In this document: positions 19,833 to 30,394 of the stretch, one piece after another
Layout: each line of letters begins with the position of its first letter
Position numbering within the stretch: position 1 is the first letter of the stretch
From: UTCFX2 sp963726375
GTDB lineage: Bacteria; Chloroflexota; Anaerolineae; Anaerolineales; UBA4823
Direction of reading: 5' to 3'
Length of the DNA: 64,000 nucleotides
NCBI GenBank assembly: GCA_963726375.1
Contig: CAVSCE010000011.1
Coordinates: 269,571 to 333,570, forward strand
Notes under the pieces: generated by a model
The model's database searches: none
The model's input: the letters and a program-made list of their open reading frames with translations, nothing else
What the model was told of the DNA's origin: nothing
Program-made: the position numbers and the translations under genes

Positions 19833-21187
19833 ATGACAGTACAACCAACGATTTCTGTAGAGGAGCTTCTGGCGAAGGCGAAAAAACCGTCGGCCGACGC
19901 CATGAAGCTGCATCCATTCTACCGGGGGAAGGTCGAGACTGCGCTGAAATGCTGCGTGCGCGACTTCAACGACTTTGCCATCTGGTACACGCCGGGCGTG
20001 GCTGCGCCATGCAGGGCGATCCAGGCCGATCCCGAGCTGGTGTATGAATATACCAACAAGTGGAATACCGTCGCGGTGGTCAGCGATGGGACCCGCGTCC
20101 TGGGCCTGGGCGATATCGGCCCAAAGGCCGGGATGCCGGTGATGGAAGGCAAAGCCCTGCTCTACAAGTACCTGGGCGGCGTCGACGGCGTGCCGATCAT
20201 GGTCGGGCACCAAAGACCCCGATGCGATCATCAATCTGGTGCTTAACCTGCAGCCGGGCTTGGGCGGTGTAAACCTGGAGGACATCTCCAACCCGAAATG
20301 CTTCTACATCCTGGACACCCTGCGTGAGAAAGCCGAAATCCCGATCTGGCACGACGACCAGCAGGGCACTGCGACGGTCACCCTGGCCGGGTTGATGAAC
20401 GCCCTGAAGGTGGTCGGCAAGAAGAAAGAGGATGTGTCGATCGCCTTCATCGGCAGTGGCGCATCCAACGTGGCCTGCTCGCGGCTGATCTTCGGCTGGG
20501 GTGCGGACCCGAGCCGCTGCTTCATGGTCGACAGCAAGGGCATCCTGGGCAAGCACCGCAAAGACCTGGAGATGCGCAAGGCCGAGTACGTGGACAAATG
20601 GCGGCTGTGCAACATCACCAACGCCGAAGGCCGGGAAGGCGGGATCGCCGAGGCGATGCAGGGCGCGGATGTTGTCATTGCCCTGTCCCGCTCCGGTCCG
20701 GGCGTGATCCTGCCGGAGTGGGTCCGGACGATGGCGAAGGATGCGATCGTGTTTGCCTGCGCCAACCCCGTGCCCGAGATCTGGCCCTGGGAGGCGATGG
20801 AGGCCGGCGCGGCGGTCGTGGCACCGGGCGCTCCGATTTCCCCAACCAGGTCAACAACTCGCTCGGCTTCCCGGGCATCTTCCGCGGCACGCTGGACGTG
20901 CGCGCCCGCACGATCACCGACGAGATGTGCTTCGCCGCCGCCCAGGCGCTGGCTGATCATGTCGGCGACAAGCTCAGCGAGCGGCACATCCTGCCCACGA
21001 TGGACGACTGGGAAGTCTTCCCCGCGAAGCGGCCGCAGTCGGTACGAAGGCGATCGAACAGGGCCTGGCACGCGTCGACCACACCTACGACGAGCTGTTC
21101 CAGATGGCCTTAAAGATCATCGCCCGCTCCCGAAAACTGACCGAGACGATGATGGAGCAGGGTTTCATCGGGATGCCGAAAGAATGA
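19833..21187 (+). CDS. NAD(P)-dependent malic enzyme
   Basis: About 450 residues read through three indels (near 20210, 20835 and 21035). It oxidatively decarboxylates malate to pyruvate. Malic enzyme N-domain signatures are FNDFAIWYTPGVAAPCRAI and VLGLGDIGPKAGMPVMEGKA near residues 50-105. The catalytic and metal region is IPIWHDDQQGTATVTLAG near 172. The dinucleotide fold is IAFIGSGASNVACSRL near 208, and the C-domain has FACANPVPEIWPWEA. The size fits the short bacterial malic enzymes. The start ATG follows AAGGAGG. NAD or NADP preference cannot be decided by eye. Confidence 0.9.
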
Positions 21188-21267
21188 AGTGCAGTTTCTG
21201 GTTGTTGGTGTTTGGTCATTAGTTTTCAGTTGATCAAGTCTTGATTTGTGGCGAGATTGATAATGAG

Positions 21268-21644
21268 ATGCAGGACTTTCGGGAATTGAGAGTCTGGGAC
21301 GAAATCTCACCAGCTTGTGGTCGAACATATACCGGCTTTCAGTTGGTTTTCCAAAGGAAGAGCAGTTTGGATTGACCAGCCAAATCCGAAGGAGCGCTGT
21401 TTCTGTGCCCGCCAACATTGCAGAAGGCTGCGGTCGGGATTCTCAAGCTGAGATGCTTCGCTTTTTTCGCATTGCGATGGGCTCTGCCAGCGAACTGGAA
21501 TATCACTTGATTTTAGCTCGTGATCTTTCCTGGCTTGACGAACCGACATACCAATTCCTCTCCGATGAGCTGGTCAGTATCCGTAAAATGTTAAATGCTT
21601 TTATCCAGAAATTGAAAACTAAACCGATCCCAAAAATCCAGTAA
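21268..21644 (+). CDS. Four-helix bundle protein (S23 / 23S rRNA intervening-sequence family)
   Basis: About 125 residues, with MQDFRELRVW at the start and QIRRSAVSVPANIAEGCGR in the middle, the signature of the four-helix bundle family first found in 23S rRNA intervening sequences. Deleting one base at about 21286 (GAC-g-AAA) and one at about 21306 (GAA-c-ATA) restores KSHQLVVEIYRLSVGFPKEE, the expected family sequence, so the N-terminus is disrupted only by indels. No rRNA is nearby, so this is a free-standing copy. Its role is unknown. The flanking 21188-21267 and 21645-21722 are AAC/TTG-rich low-complexity spacer. Confidence 0.75.
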
Positions 21645-21722
21645 CCAACAACCGACAATCAGCAACGAACTACTAACAACTAACAACCAATGACCAAGAA
21701 CCAACAACCGAAGAGGTGACCC

Positions 21723-22628
21723 ATGTACGATCTCATTGTCCTTGGCGGGGGACCCGCAGGATTGACAGCAACGGTTTACGCAATCCGCAAACGCCTGAAT
21801 GTGCTGATGGTGTCGAAAGACCTGGGCGGGAAGACTCAGTGGAAGCTGGCGCTGCCCTGGATCCAGGATTATCAGGTGATCCGCGGTCTGGAAGTCGTCA
21901 ATAAATTCAAGAGCGAGCTGGAATATCTTGATTATGCCCGCCATCTGGAAGCGGTGGACCGGGTGGAGCAGGATGGGGACGGATTCGTCGTCCGGACGGC
22001 CGGCGGCGGCGAATTGAAGACCAGGGCGGTCATCGTCGCGACCGGAACCAAGCAGACCCGGATGAAAGTCCCCGGTGAAAAAGAGTTCATGATGAAAGGG
22101 CTCTGCTACTCGGCCCTCAGCTACGCCCCGCTGTTTATCGACCGGACCACGATGGTCGTCGGAGACAAGGAGCTGGCGCTGCGCTCGGCAGCTGAGCTGG
22201 CGACGATCGCCGAAAAGGTTTATATGGTCTGCCCGGCGAATGCGCTGCCCGACACGTCCATGTGCAGGAAGCTGGAATCCTTGCCGAACGTGACGATCCT
22301 GAAAGGCCACCAGGTTGTCGAAGTGAAGGGCGACGAGTACGCCCGCGCCGCTGTGCTGCGCGGCCCGAGCGGCGCCACTCAGGAGCTGGCTGCAGACGCG
22401 ATCTTTGTCGAGATGGCCCTCGTCCCGAACTCGCAGATGGTCGCCGACCTGGTTGCGCTGGATCCCGAAGGCCGCATCATCGTCGACTGCAGCTGCCGTA
22501 CGAGCGTTGCCGGCGTTTTTGCAGCGGGCGACGTAGCAAGCGGATTTGCCGAGCAAGTGCTGATCGCGGTCGGAGAAGGCGCAAAAGCCGCGCTGAGCGC
22601 CTACGAGTATCTGCTCACAAAAGATTAG
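21723..22628 (+). CDS. Thioredoxin reductase-like FAD oxidoreductase without the CxxC motif
   Basis: A 301-residue flavoprotein with the fold order of bacterial thioredoxin reductase: an N-terminal FAD motif (LIVLGGGPAGLTA), the ATG motif AVIVATGTKQTRMKVPG, and the C-terminal FAD motif TSVAGVFAAGDV. The place of the redox-active CATC is taken by YSALSYAPL, so both cysteines are Ser. The NADPH-binding GxGxxA is also altered to VVGDKELALRSAAEL. It therefore cannot be a normal thioredoxin reductase. It could be an FAD or NAD(P) oxidoreductase using another electron partner. The frame is intact and begins after GAAGAGGTG. Confidence 0.8.
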   Translation: MYDLIVLGGGPAGLTATVYAIRKRLNVLMVSKDLGGKTQWKLALPWIQDYQVIRGLEVVNKFKSELEYLDYARHLEAVDRVEQDGDGFVVRTAGGGELKTRAVIVATGTKQTRMKVPGEKEFMMKGLCYSALSYAPLFIDRTTMVVGDKELALRSAAELATIAEKVYMVCPANALPDTSMCRKLESLPNVTILKGHQVVEVKGDEYARAAVLRGPSGATQELAADAIFVEMALVPNSQMVADLVALDPEGRIIVDCSCRTSVAGVFAAGDVASGFAEQVLIAVGEGAKAALSAYEYLLTKD

Positions 22629-22933
22629 TCGGGATGATCACCGGGCAACTCGGATAGCCGCAATACATCCGGGTTTCCCGGTTTTCTCAATCTGGGAGAT
22701 GGCTTTCAGATCAGCGAAAGCAGCGGCGTTTATTGGATTGAGTTTGCTTTCAAAAAATCTTATGTGATTTTGAGTTGATTTTCGCCTTTGCGTCGGGATA
22801 CACCGTGGATCAATTATTTAAAAAATCCTTGTTGGATTTGTTCAGCCAGTTTGGCTGACCGATCATCCCAGGGGTCAATCCTGCCTCTGGATTTGAGCAA
22901 ACAGAAAGACTTTGGATGGTTAACGGAGGGCAT
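22629..22933. other. Intergenic region without recognised features
   Basis: About 305 bases. Small inverted repeats (CCGGGTTTCCCGG near 22668 and CAGCCAGTTTGGCTG near 22843) are visible, but neither has a T-run convincing enough for a terminator call. The last 40 bases carry the GGAGGG ribosome-binding site of the next gene. Confidence 0.4.
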
Positions 22934-24221
22934 ATGTTTCAACGTTCGATAATCAAATATGTCGTTTTGTTGGGGGTCATCCTGGCTGCAGGTGCGATGA
23001 TTGCCAGCTTTTCCCAGCTCGTGAAGGCCGCGGAGCTTGCTCTCCCTCAGCCTCCCGCAGAAGATCCGCAAGTTGTCGTCATCGCCTGGAACGACCTGGG
23101 TATGCACTGCTACAACCGTGATTTTCAAGATCTGGCAGTGCTTCCGCCGTTTAACACCCTTTGGGCTCAGGTGATCCAGGTGGGCGACCCGCCTCAGGTC
23201 ATCACCACCGGCCTCACGGTCGAGTATTCCTTCGCAGATAATCACGACCTCCGTCGGTAAAACCAACTTCTGGACCTACGACCAGCAGCTGTTCGGCGTT
23301 GACCTGCCCGAGGACGTCGGCCTGGCCGGATTTGGGATGTCCGGCGAGATGGAAGCAGCTGGAGATCACTTTGAAGCGGTCGGCATCCCGCTCACCGAGT
23401 TTCGGGACAGCGATTTGACCCATCCCTATCCCTACCAGCTGGCTACGGTCATCGCCCGGGAGACTGCGAGCGGGGCTGAGCTCGCCCGCCTCACGGTCGT
23501 CGCCCCGGTTTCGACGGAGATGCACTGCGAAACCTGCCACTCAGACGGGATGCTCGAAGACATCTCCACCGGCAGGGTCGAGACCAACATCCTGACCCTG
23601 CACGACCAGGAAAACCAGGCTGAATACCCGCCCGGTCACGAAGGTCCGCTGATGGACCGCCGACCGGTGCTGTGCGCCGAGTGCCATTCCTCCAATGCGC
23701 TTGGCGCGCCGGGGGTTGCAGGTCTCCCCAGCCTGTCGAACGCGATGCACGAAAAGCACGACGGGGAATCGCCCGATACACTTAACGGCTGCTACAACTG
23801 CCACCCTGGTCAGCAGACCCAATGCCTGCGGGACGTGATGTCCTCCTCTCCCTACGAGATTTACTGTGTGGATTGCCATGGGACGATGTACCAGATCTCG
23901 CAGAATGATTCCCCCTGGTTGAATGAGCCGCGCTGCGATAACCTCGCCTGCCACGGGTCTGCCTATGCTCAAGATAAGGCGCTCTACCGGATGTCAAAAG
24001 ATCACGGGGGCGTGTATTGTGAAGGCTGCCACGACAGCCCGCATGCGGTTGCGCCCAGCAGGCAGGTCAACGATTGGCTAAAATTTGTCGATCTGCAGCA
24101 GCATGGTGGACCGCTGGACACCTGCACGGTTTGCCATGCCACCCAGCCGTCGGATCCCGGTCCTCATGGGCTCGGCCCTGTTTCATATCAATACATTTTC
24201 CTGCCCCTGATAAACCGCTGA
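22934..24221 (+). CDS. Secreted multihaem c-type cytochrome
   Basis: About 429 residues. It has a signal peptide (YVVLLGVILAAGAMIAS) and haem-binding sites CETCH, CAECH, CYNCH, CVDCH, CEGCH and CTVCH, plus one unusual CDNLACH (CX4CH). That gives six standard c-haem sites and perhaps a seventh. The protein ends in YIFLPLINR, a tail shared with other secreted proteins of this window. An extra base near 23243 (GATAAT-c-ACGACC) shifts the frame; removing it gives a continuous DNTTSVGKTNFWTYDQQLFG. GGAGGG precedes the ATG at 22934. It is likely an extracytoplasmic electron carrier. The next gene (LVIVD propeller) follows after 34 bases and is probably cotranscribed. Confidence 0.85.
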
Positions 24222-24255
24222 GTAGAAAAACCAACCTCGAACCTGGGAGCCTGCC

Positions 24256-26346
24256 ATGCCAAACCACCGCTCTTTTCTTCGTCGATCGCTGATCGGCTTG
24301 ATCGGATTGATCGTCCTGATCAGCTGCAGAGCGATCCAGCAAGCCCAGGTCCAGATCAGCCTGCCGACGGAGACGATTGAGCCAGGACGGCGGCGCGCCG
24401 GGCACGCCTGCCCCGACGGATGAAGATGAGAGTGCCGGTGGAGTGAGCCAGTGGATGCAGGCCACAGTCACCCCAGGTGTCGGGATCAATAACCGCTTTC
24501 AGCCGCTTGGTCAGATCGGTGGGAACACCTACGCGGTCGCGGTTTCCGGGCGGTATGCCTATTTTGGCGGCGGGCCGCGCCTGCTTGTCGCCGACCTGCA
24601 AGACCAATCCGAGATGAAATTGGTCGGGCAGAGCGAGCCGCTTCCCGGTGTGGTGCGCGGGATCGCTGTCCGCGAGCCGTACCTGTACGTCGCCGCCGGC
24701 AAGGGGAACCTGCGCATCCTGGAGATCTCCGACCCGCTCCAGCCGCATGAAGTCGGCGCACTCGAAGCGTTCCAGTGGGCGATGGCGGTCGTCATCGACG
24801 GCGATCGCCTGTACGTCGCCGACAACGCCCAGGGACTTTGGATCGCGGACATTTCCAATCCAGCTGTACCGGAGCTCCTGGGTACGGTTCAGCTGAAGAC
24901 TCCTGCCGCGGCGGTGGCGGTAAAAGGAAATATGGCTTACGTGGTCAGCATGCACGGTTTGCTGGTTCTGATCGATGTCGCCGACCCTGCCGACCCGCGC
25001 GAGGTGGGCGAGCTGGCCCTGCCGCAGATGTCTGCTGGCATCGCGTTGAAGGATCAGTTCGCGCTGGTCGCAGCTGGGATGGAGGGCCTGTGGGTGGTGG
25101 ATGTATCTGATCCGGCTGCGCCGAAAAAATCGCCTCCCAGCCTGCGATCATCGCCGACGGGATCGTCGAGGAAGGTGGGCTGGCTTACCTGACCGCTTCA
25201 ATGGAGGGGCTGATCACGTTCGATGTCTCCGACCCGGCGGATCCGAAGCGGCTTGGTGATGTTCCGCTGACCATTTTCAGCCAGGGCGTTCCTGGGCAGA
25301 GACAGTTAACCGTCCAGGACGGACGGGTAATCCTGGCAAATCAGAACCAGGGCCTCCTGCAGGTCGACGCCTCCAATCCGCAGGCTCCAGCGCTGGTTGG
25401 AGCGCTGGATGCGCCCTTGAGCGGTTCCGCATTTGACGCGGCCGTCTCCAGCGGTACCGCCTACGTCACCCGTGATTTCATCGGGTTGGGCAGCGTTCAG
25501 GTAAGCGACCCTGCGAACCCCAGCTACGGCAATTCAGAGACCAGCTTTGTCAAGGGAGCGCCGGTTCGCACTTCCTGGAAGCTCGCCGTCCAGGGCGGAT
25601 ATTCTTATTTTAACGGACGTCAACATGGGTTTCCGGGTCGTCGACCTCAATTCCTTCGCGCAGGTGGGCGGGCTGAAGGAGCCGCGCAAGTGGAGCAGCG
25701 TGGTCCTGCAGGAACTCGCTGGCCTATGCGACGACGACCGAGCACGATCCGAAGGACGGCGATCCCGAGGCGAGGCGCAGCCTGCGGGTCGTCGATATCT
25801 CCAACCCGCTGGCGCCCGTCCAGGTCGGACTGCTTAAAATGGAAAACAACTCCCAGGCGATCGCGGCTCGATGGGGACACCCTGTTCTATGCGGACATGC
25901 TTGAGATCAAACAGGAGAGCGAGGGGGAGTTCTCCGCCTTTCATGTGATCGATATTTCCAACCCCGCTGCTCCCGTCCAGGTCGGCGAGGTGGACACGAC
26001 CGGTCAGTGCCAGGTGGCATTTGCAGTCGTGCTGAGCGGGGACTATGCCTTCATTGGCGACCAGAAAACCGGGCTGTGCGTGATCGACATCCGCGATCGA
26101 ACCGATCCCCGGCTTGTGCTTAACTGGCAGGAGATGCCAGCGATCTACGATCTGGCGTTGGTCGGCGAGCGGATTTTTGCGGCGAATTACAGCCATGTCA
26201 GCGCAATCAACATCTCGGACCCGCTCAGCCCGGTGCTCGAAGACCTCACGATCACGCCCGGGTTGTCCTGGGGGATCGATGCTGCTGGTGAGTTTGTCTA
26301 TATTGCCGATATGGATGGGGGATTGAACATCCTGGGCTACCGCTGA
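24256..26346 (+). CDS. LVIVD-repeat beta-propeller lipoprotein (frameshifted)
   Basis: About 697 residues read through at least four indels (near 24400, 25125, 25610-25690 and 25850). The lipoprotein signal peptide is GLIGLIVLISC. The rest is a series of about 40-residue repeats of the form 'YLYVAAGKGNLRILEISDP...P' and 'GLWIADISNPAVPELLG', the LVIVD repeat of extracellular beta-propellers. At least ten repeats can be read. Such propellers usually bind partners or ligands and have no enzymatic residues. Its position directly behind the multihaem cytochrome suggests the two form one surface complex; that is inference. Confidence 0.8.
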
Positions 26347-26361
26347 TAGTACCAGCGTACC

Positions 26362-26389
26362 TTGCACTTCAATCTGATTGTGCTAGAAT
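26362..26389 (+). promoter_or_regulatory. Putative promoter of the FG-GAP protein gene
   Basis: TTGCAC (26362-26367), 16 bases, TAGAAT (26384-26389). The start codon is at 26458 after GAGGGAGGG. The -10 hexamer TAGAAT is the same as that used by the secreted-protein genes near 56-58 kb. Confidence 0.5.
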
Positions 26390-26457
26390 GATTTTGTCGT
26401 TAATTTCCCATTTGAATCACCGGAATACTTTCGGGCCTCAGCCCGAGGGAGGGAAAA

Positions 26458-29400
26458 ATGAAGTCCGGGAATAATCTCTCCAGGCTTTCAGTCCTGGGTT
26501 TCGCGTTCTGGCTGGTCTTAAACCCGCTGTTGCAAACTGTATCGCCTGCCGCGGCTGCAAGCATCGAAAGAAGACCGCATACCGAGAATTCCGCGGATCA
26601 ATTTTCCCCGTTGTCAGATGAACCCGAGATCCCTGCCGATTGGTGGCAGACGGTCTCCGGTGAGCTGGAAGCTTCCGAATACCAGATCCACTGGGGCGAT
26701 AAGACCTACCTGCCCGACATCCCCGCCGCTTACCAATCGCCGAACCGCCGCCAGGACCTGCGCCTGTACTACACCCCTGCAGGCGTGACGGTGATCCCGC
26801 GCCGCTTCGATGGGAGCCTCCCGCCCTGGCAGTGGAGCGTGCAGCTGGCAGGCCTGGGGGACGGGCTGGCGCTCGCGCCTGCTTCACTAGTAGCCGATCA
26901 AAACCGGGTTGAATACCGGCGGACGGATGCCGGGGGCGGCTCTGCGCCGCTGCTCGAGAGCTTCACCAACGCTCCCGAGGGCGTGAGCCACAGCTTCACC
27001 ATCTTCAATCCCCCCGCTCCCGGAAGCTTCCTGCGGCTGGCGCTGAACAGTTCCGGCGGGCTGGCTCCCGTATGGCCGTCCGCAGGTGAGGTCCCGACCG
27101 ATCACCCAACAGGATTGGAATTCCGCACGCCGGAAGGCGCGATCGTCTTGCGCTACGGCGGTCTTCAGGCTCTGGATGCCGCCGGAGCTGCCATCCCGGC
27201 CTGGCTGGAGCGGACAGAGAGCGGTCTGGCGGTCGTTCTGGAGGCTTCGGCTGCCGCTTTCCCGCTCCAGGTGAGCCTTGGGATCACTTCTGTCTCGGAC
27301 GGTCCTGATTGGGAGTTCGAAGGAAACCAGGAAGATGCCATGTTCGGCTTTCGGGTCGCTGCCGCCGGCGATGTGGACTGCGACAACTACTCAGACGTGA
27401 TCGTTGGCGCACCCTATTACGACATGGGCGCCGATGAAAACGGCAGAGCCTTCCTGTTCTACGGCTATAAAACTGGGCTTGAAAATGAATATGAGTGGGA
27501 TGCCTCTCTGTATCTCGGACCTGCTGAAATCCCACTTCGGCGATGCCGTCGCCACTGCCGGCGATGTGAACGGGGACGGCTGCGCTGACGTGCTGGTCGG
27601 TGCCCCGGACTTCGATTGGGGCGGCTACACCGACAACGGCCAGGCCTGGATCTACTACGGCAGCTCCGATGGACTGGGTACGACCGGGGATGACCTCTCT
27701 GATGACCCGCAAAATGGCGCTCATTTCGGCAGGTCTGTTGCGTTTGCCGGTGATGTCAATGGTGACAGCAAGTCTGATGTGATCGTCGGCGCGCCGGGCT
27801 ACAATTCTGGATCCCTCGATGAAGGCAGGATTTACGTGTTTCACGGTGGCGAGTCCGGCCTGTCAGCATTGCACAACTGGCATGCCGAGAGCGACCAGCA
27901 GCTTGCCCGATTGGGATACTCCGTTTCAACCGCCGGGGACGTCAACGGCGATGGATTTGCTGATGTGCTTGCCGGCGCGGACGGCTACGACGACGGAGCG
28001 GCGGAGGAAGGTGCAGCTTTCATCTGGTACGGAGCCGACGGCGGTGCGAACGATGGGGTCGATGGAAATCCAGCCAACTCAGATTGGTACCGCGACAGCG
28101 AGATCGCCAATGCTTATTTTGGTTCTTCGGTTTCCACTGCCGGCGACGTCAACGGAGATGGATATTCGGATGTTGTCATCGGCGCACCTGGCTACTCGTC
28201 CTTCTATTACCCCAGTGAGGGTGCAGTCTCGGTCTTCCTCGGCGCTGAGGGCAGGTGTCTCCCAGACCGCCGATGCCGATTACACCGGCGGTCAGACCCT
28301 CGCCCAGCTCGGTAAGTCGGTCTTTACCGCCGGCGACGTCAACAGCGACGGCTACGCAGATGTCATCGCCGGCGCGCCGGGCTACAATGCCGGCTCAGGC
28401 GCGGAAGGTCAGGCGCTGCTCTGGTACGGCTCTGCGGATGGGATGCATGGCACCAGCGCCTGGGACGACAATGGCAGCGTCGCGGGCGAGCTGTTCGGGA
28501 ATTCCGTCTCGACTGCCGGCGACGTCAACGGCGACGGCTATTCCGATCTTATCGTCGGCGCGCCGGGCTACTATACCGAAGCCGGCTCGCTGGATTGGGG
28601 GATTGTATATGTCTACCATGGTGGTCCGGACGGTCCGGCAGAAGAGTTCGGTTTCATGAAGCGCTCTAACGAAGAGCATGCGGATTTCGGTGCTTCGGTC
28701 GCCTCCGCCGGGGATTTCAACGGCGACGGCTACTCGGACATCCTTGCCGCGGCTCCGCTCTACGACTACAACAAGACCGATGAAGGCATGGTCTGGATTT
28801 ACCGCGGTTCGGCAGACGGTCCCGTCTCCACCCCCGCCTGGTCCAAGGCTTCCAACATGGATTATGCCCACTTCGGCGCCTCCGTGGCTTCCGCTGGCGA
28901 TGTCAACCGGGACGGCTTCGATGAGATTATCGTCGGTGCTCCGGGTTGGACCAGCACGCATGAGGCCGAAGGCGCGTTGTTCGTCTATCGCGGTACCCCG
29001 AATTTCTTAATCGAGGCGCCTTTCTGGAGCGCGGACATGGCGATGACCGGCGCCCACTTTGGGACTTCTGTCGCCGGTGCTGGTGATGTGAACTGCGACG
29101 GCTTCGCCGACCTGCTCGTCGGTGCGCCTGATCTCGATTGGGGATTTGAAGGCGAACAGAAGGGCGGGGCGTTTGTGTATCACGGCGCCGCCACCGCCGG
29201 CGCGATCGACCACTTTTGGGACTGGTATGTGATCGGCGAAGACGAGCAGGACCACCTCGGCTATTCTGTCGCCTCGGCCGGTGACGTGGACGGCAACGGC
29301 TGCAGCGACGTGATCGTCGGCATCCCCGGTTTCGAGGACGACGCCAATTTCAGCGAGGGACGGGCGGAAGTCTATCTGGGCAGTCGCATCCGGACTTGAG

Positions 29401-30377
29401 CTGGACTCCCAGCTGGCACGCCGAATTGAACAATTTCAGCGCCCAGATGGGCTTTTCGGTCGCCTCGGCCGGCGACGTGAACGGCGACGGGCTGAGCGAG
29501 GTGATCGTCGGCGCGCCGTTTTTCAGCGACGATCCCGGCATTTCCAGCGAAGGCAAGGTCTGGGTCTTCCGCGGCTCCCGGAGCGGTGTAACGAATACCG
29601 GCAGCTGGTCGCGCGAATCGGGCGAGGACACGACCTACTACGGCTACTCGGTCGCTTCGGCCGGCGACGTAAACGGTGACGGCTACGCCGATGTGATCAT
29701 CGGCGCGCCTTACGACAGCGCCGGGGTCGGCGACGGAGGGGACAGCCCGTGTCTACCTGGGCTCAAGCTCTGGATTGGGGACCGGAACATATGCCTGGCG
29801 CGGCCGCGGCGAGCAGGTCCGCGCCTGGTATGGGCGCTCTGTCGCTACCGCAGGCGACGTCAACGGCGACGGCTTCGCGGACATCCTGGTCGGGGTGCCG
29901 AAATACACGGATGTCAAGACCGAAGAAGGCCGCCTCCTGCTTTACTACGGCGGCGGCGGGCGCGGCGTTTCCATGCACCCCCAGCCAGGTTGATTTCGAT
30001 GATGCTCCGCTGGCGCACCTGGGCGCTTCCAAAGACAATACGTCCTACGCCGCCAAGCTGAGAAGATATACCCCCTTCGGCCGCGGTTGGGTTAAGACCG
30101 TGTAGAACCGAAACCCTACGGGAAGCTCTTCGACGGAGAGGGGTTATATGTTTCCTCTCAATTCAGGTCAACAGTCCCACCCGGCGAAAATAACTACTCG
30201 ATCAGCTTTGACCGGATCATCAGCCAGTCCCACTGGCGCATCAGCTGGACCTTTTTACCTTCGATCCATCCCTTCCTGCCGCACAGCCGCTGGTATCACC
30301 TGCCTTACCACGGCTGGAACGAGGCGGACGTGCGCGCAGCGGGGTCGAAGTTATTCCTGCCGGTCATCCGCCGATAG
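26458..30377 (+). CDS. Secreted FG-GAP (integrin-alpha-like) repeat protein with 14 repeats (frameshifted)
   Basis: About 1,306 residues. A signal peptide (LGFAFWLVLNPLLQTVSPAAA) and a 250-residue N-terminal beta domain come first. Then come fourteen FG-GAP/calcium-binding repeats of the form AGDVNGDGYSDVIVGAPGY, spaced about 60-65 residues. After them the frame continues as YGKLFDGEGLYVSS... to KLFLPVIRR and a stop at 30375-30377, well beyond the ATG-initiated open frames. Indels near 27535, 28250, 29395, 29745, 29980 and 30100 interrupt it. The DxNxDG loops bind calcium in integrin-type propellers. It is probably an extracellular adhesion or binding protein. Confidence 0.85.
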
Positions 30378-30394
30378 GTGAAACGGACGGAGTA

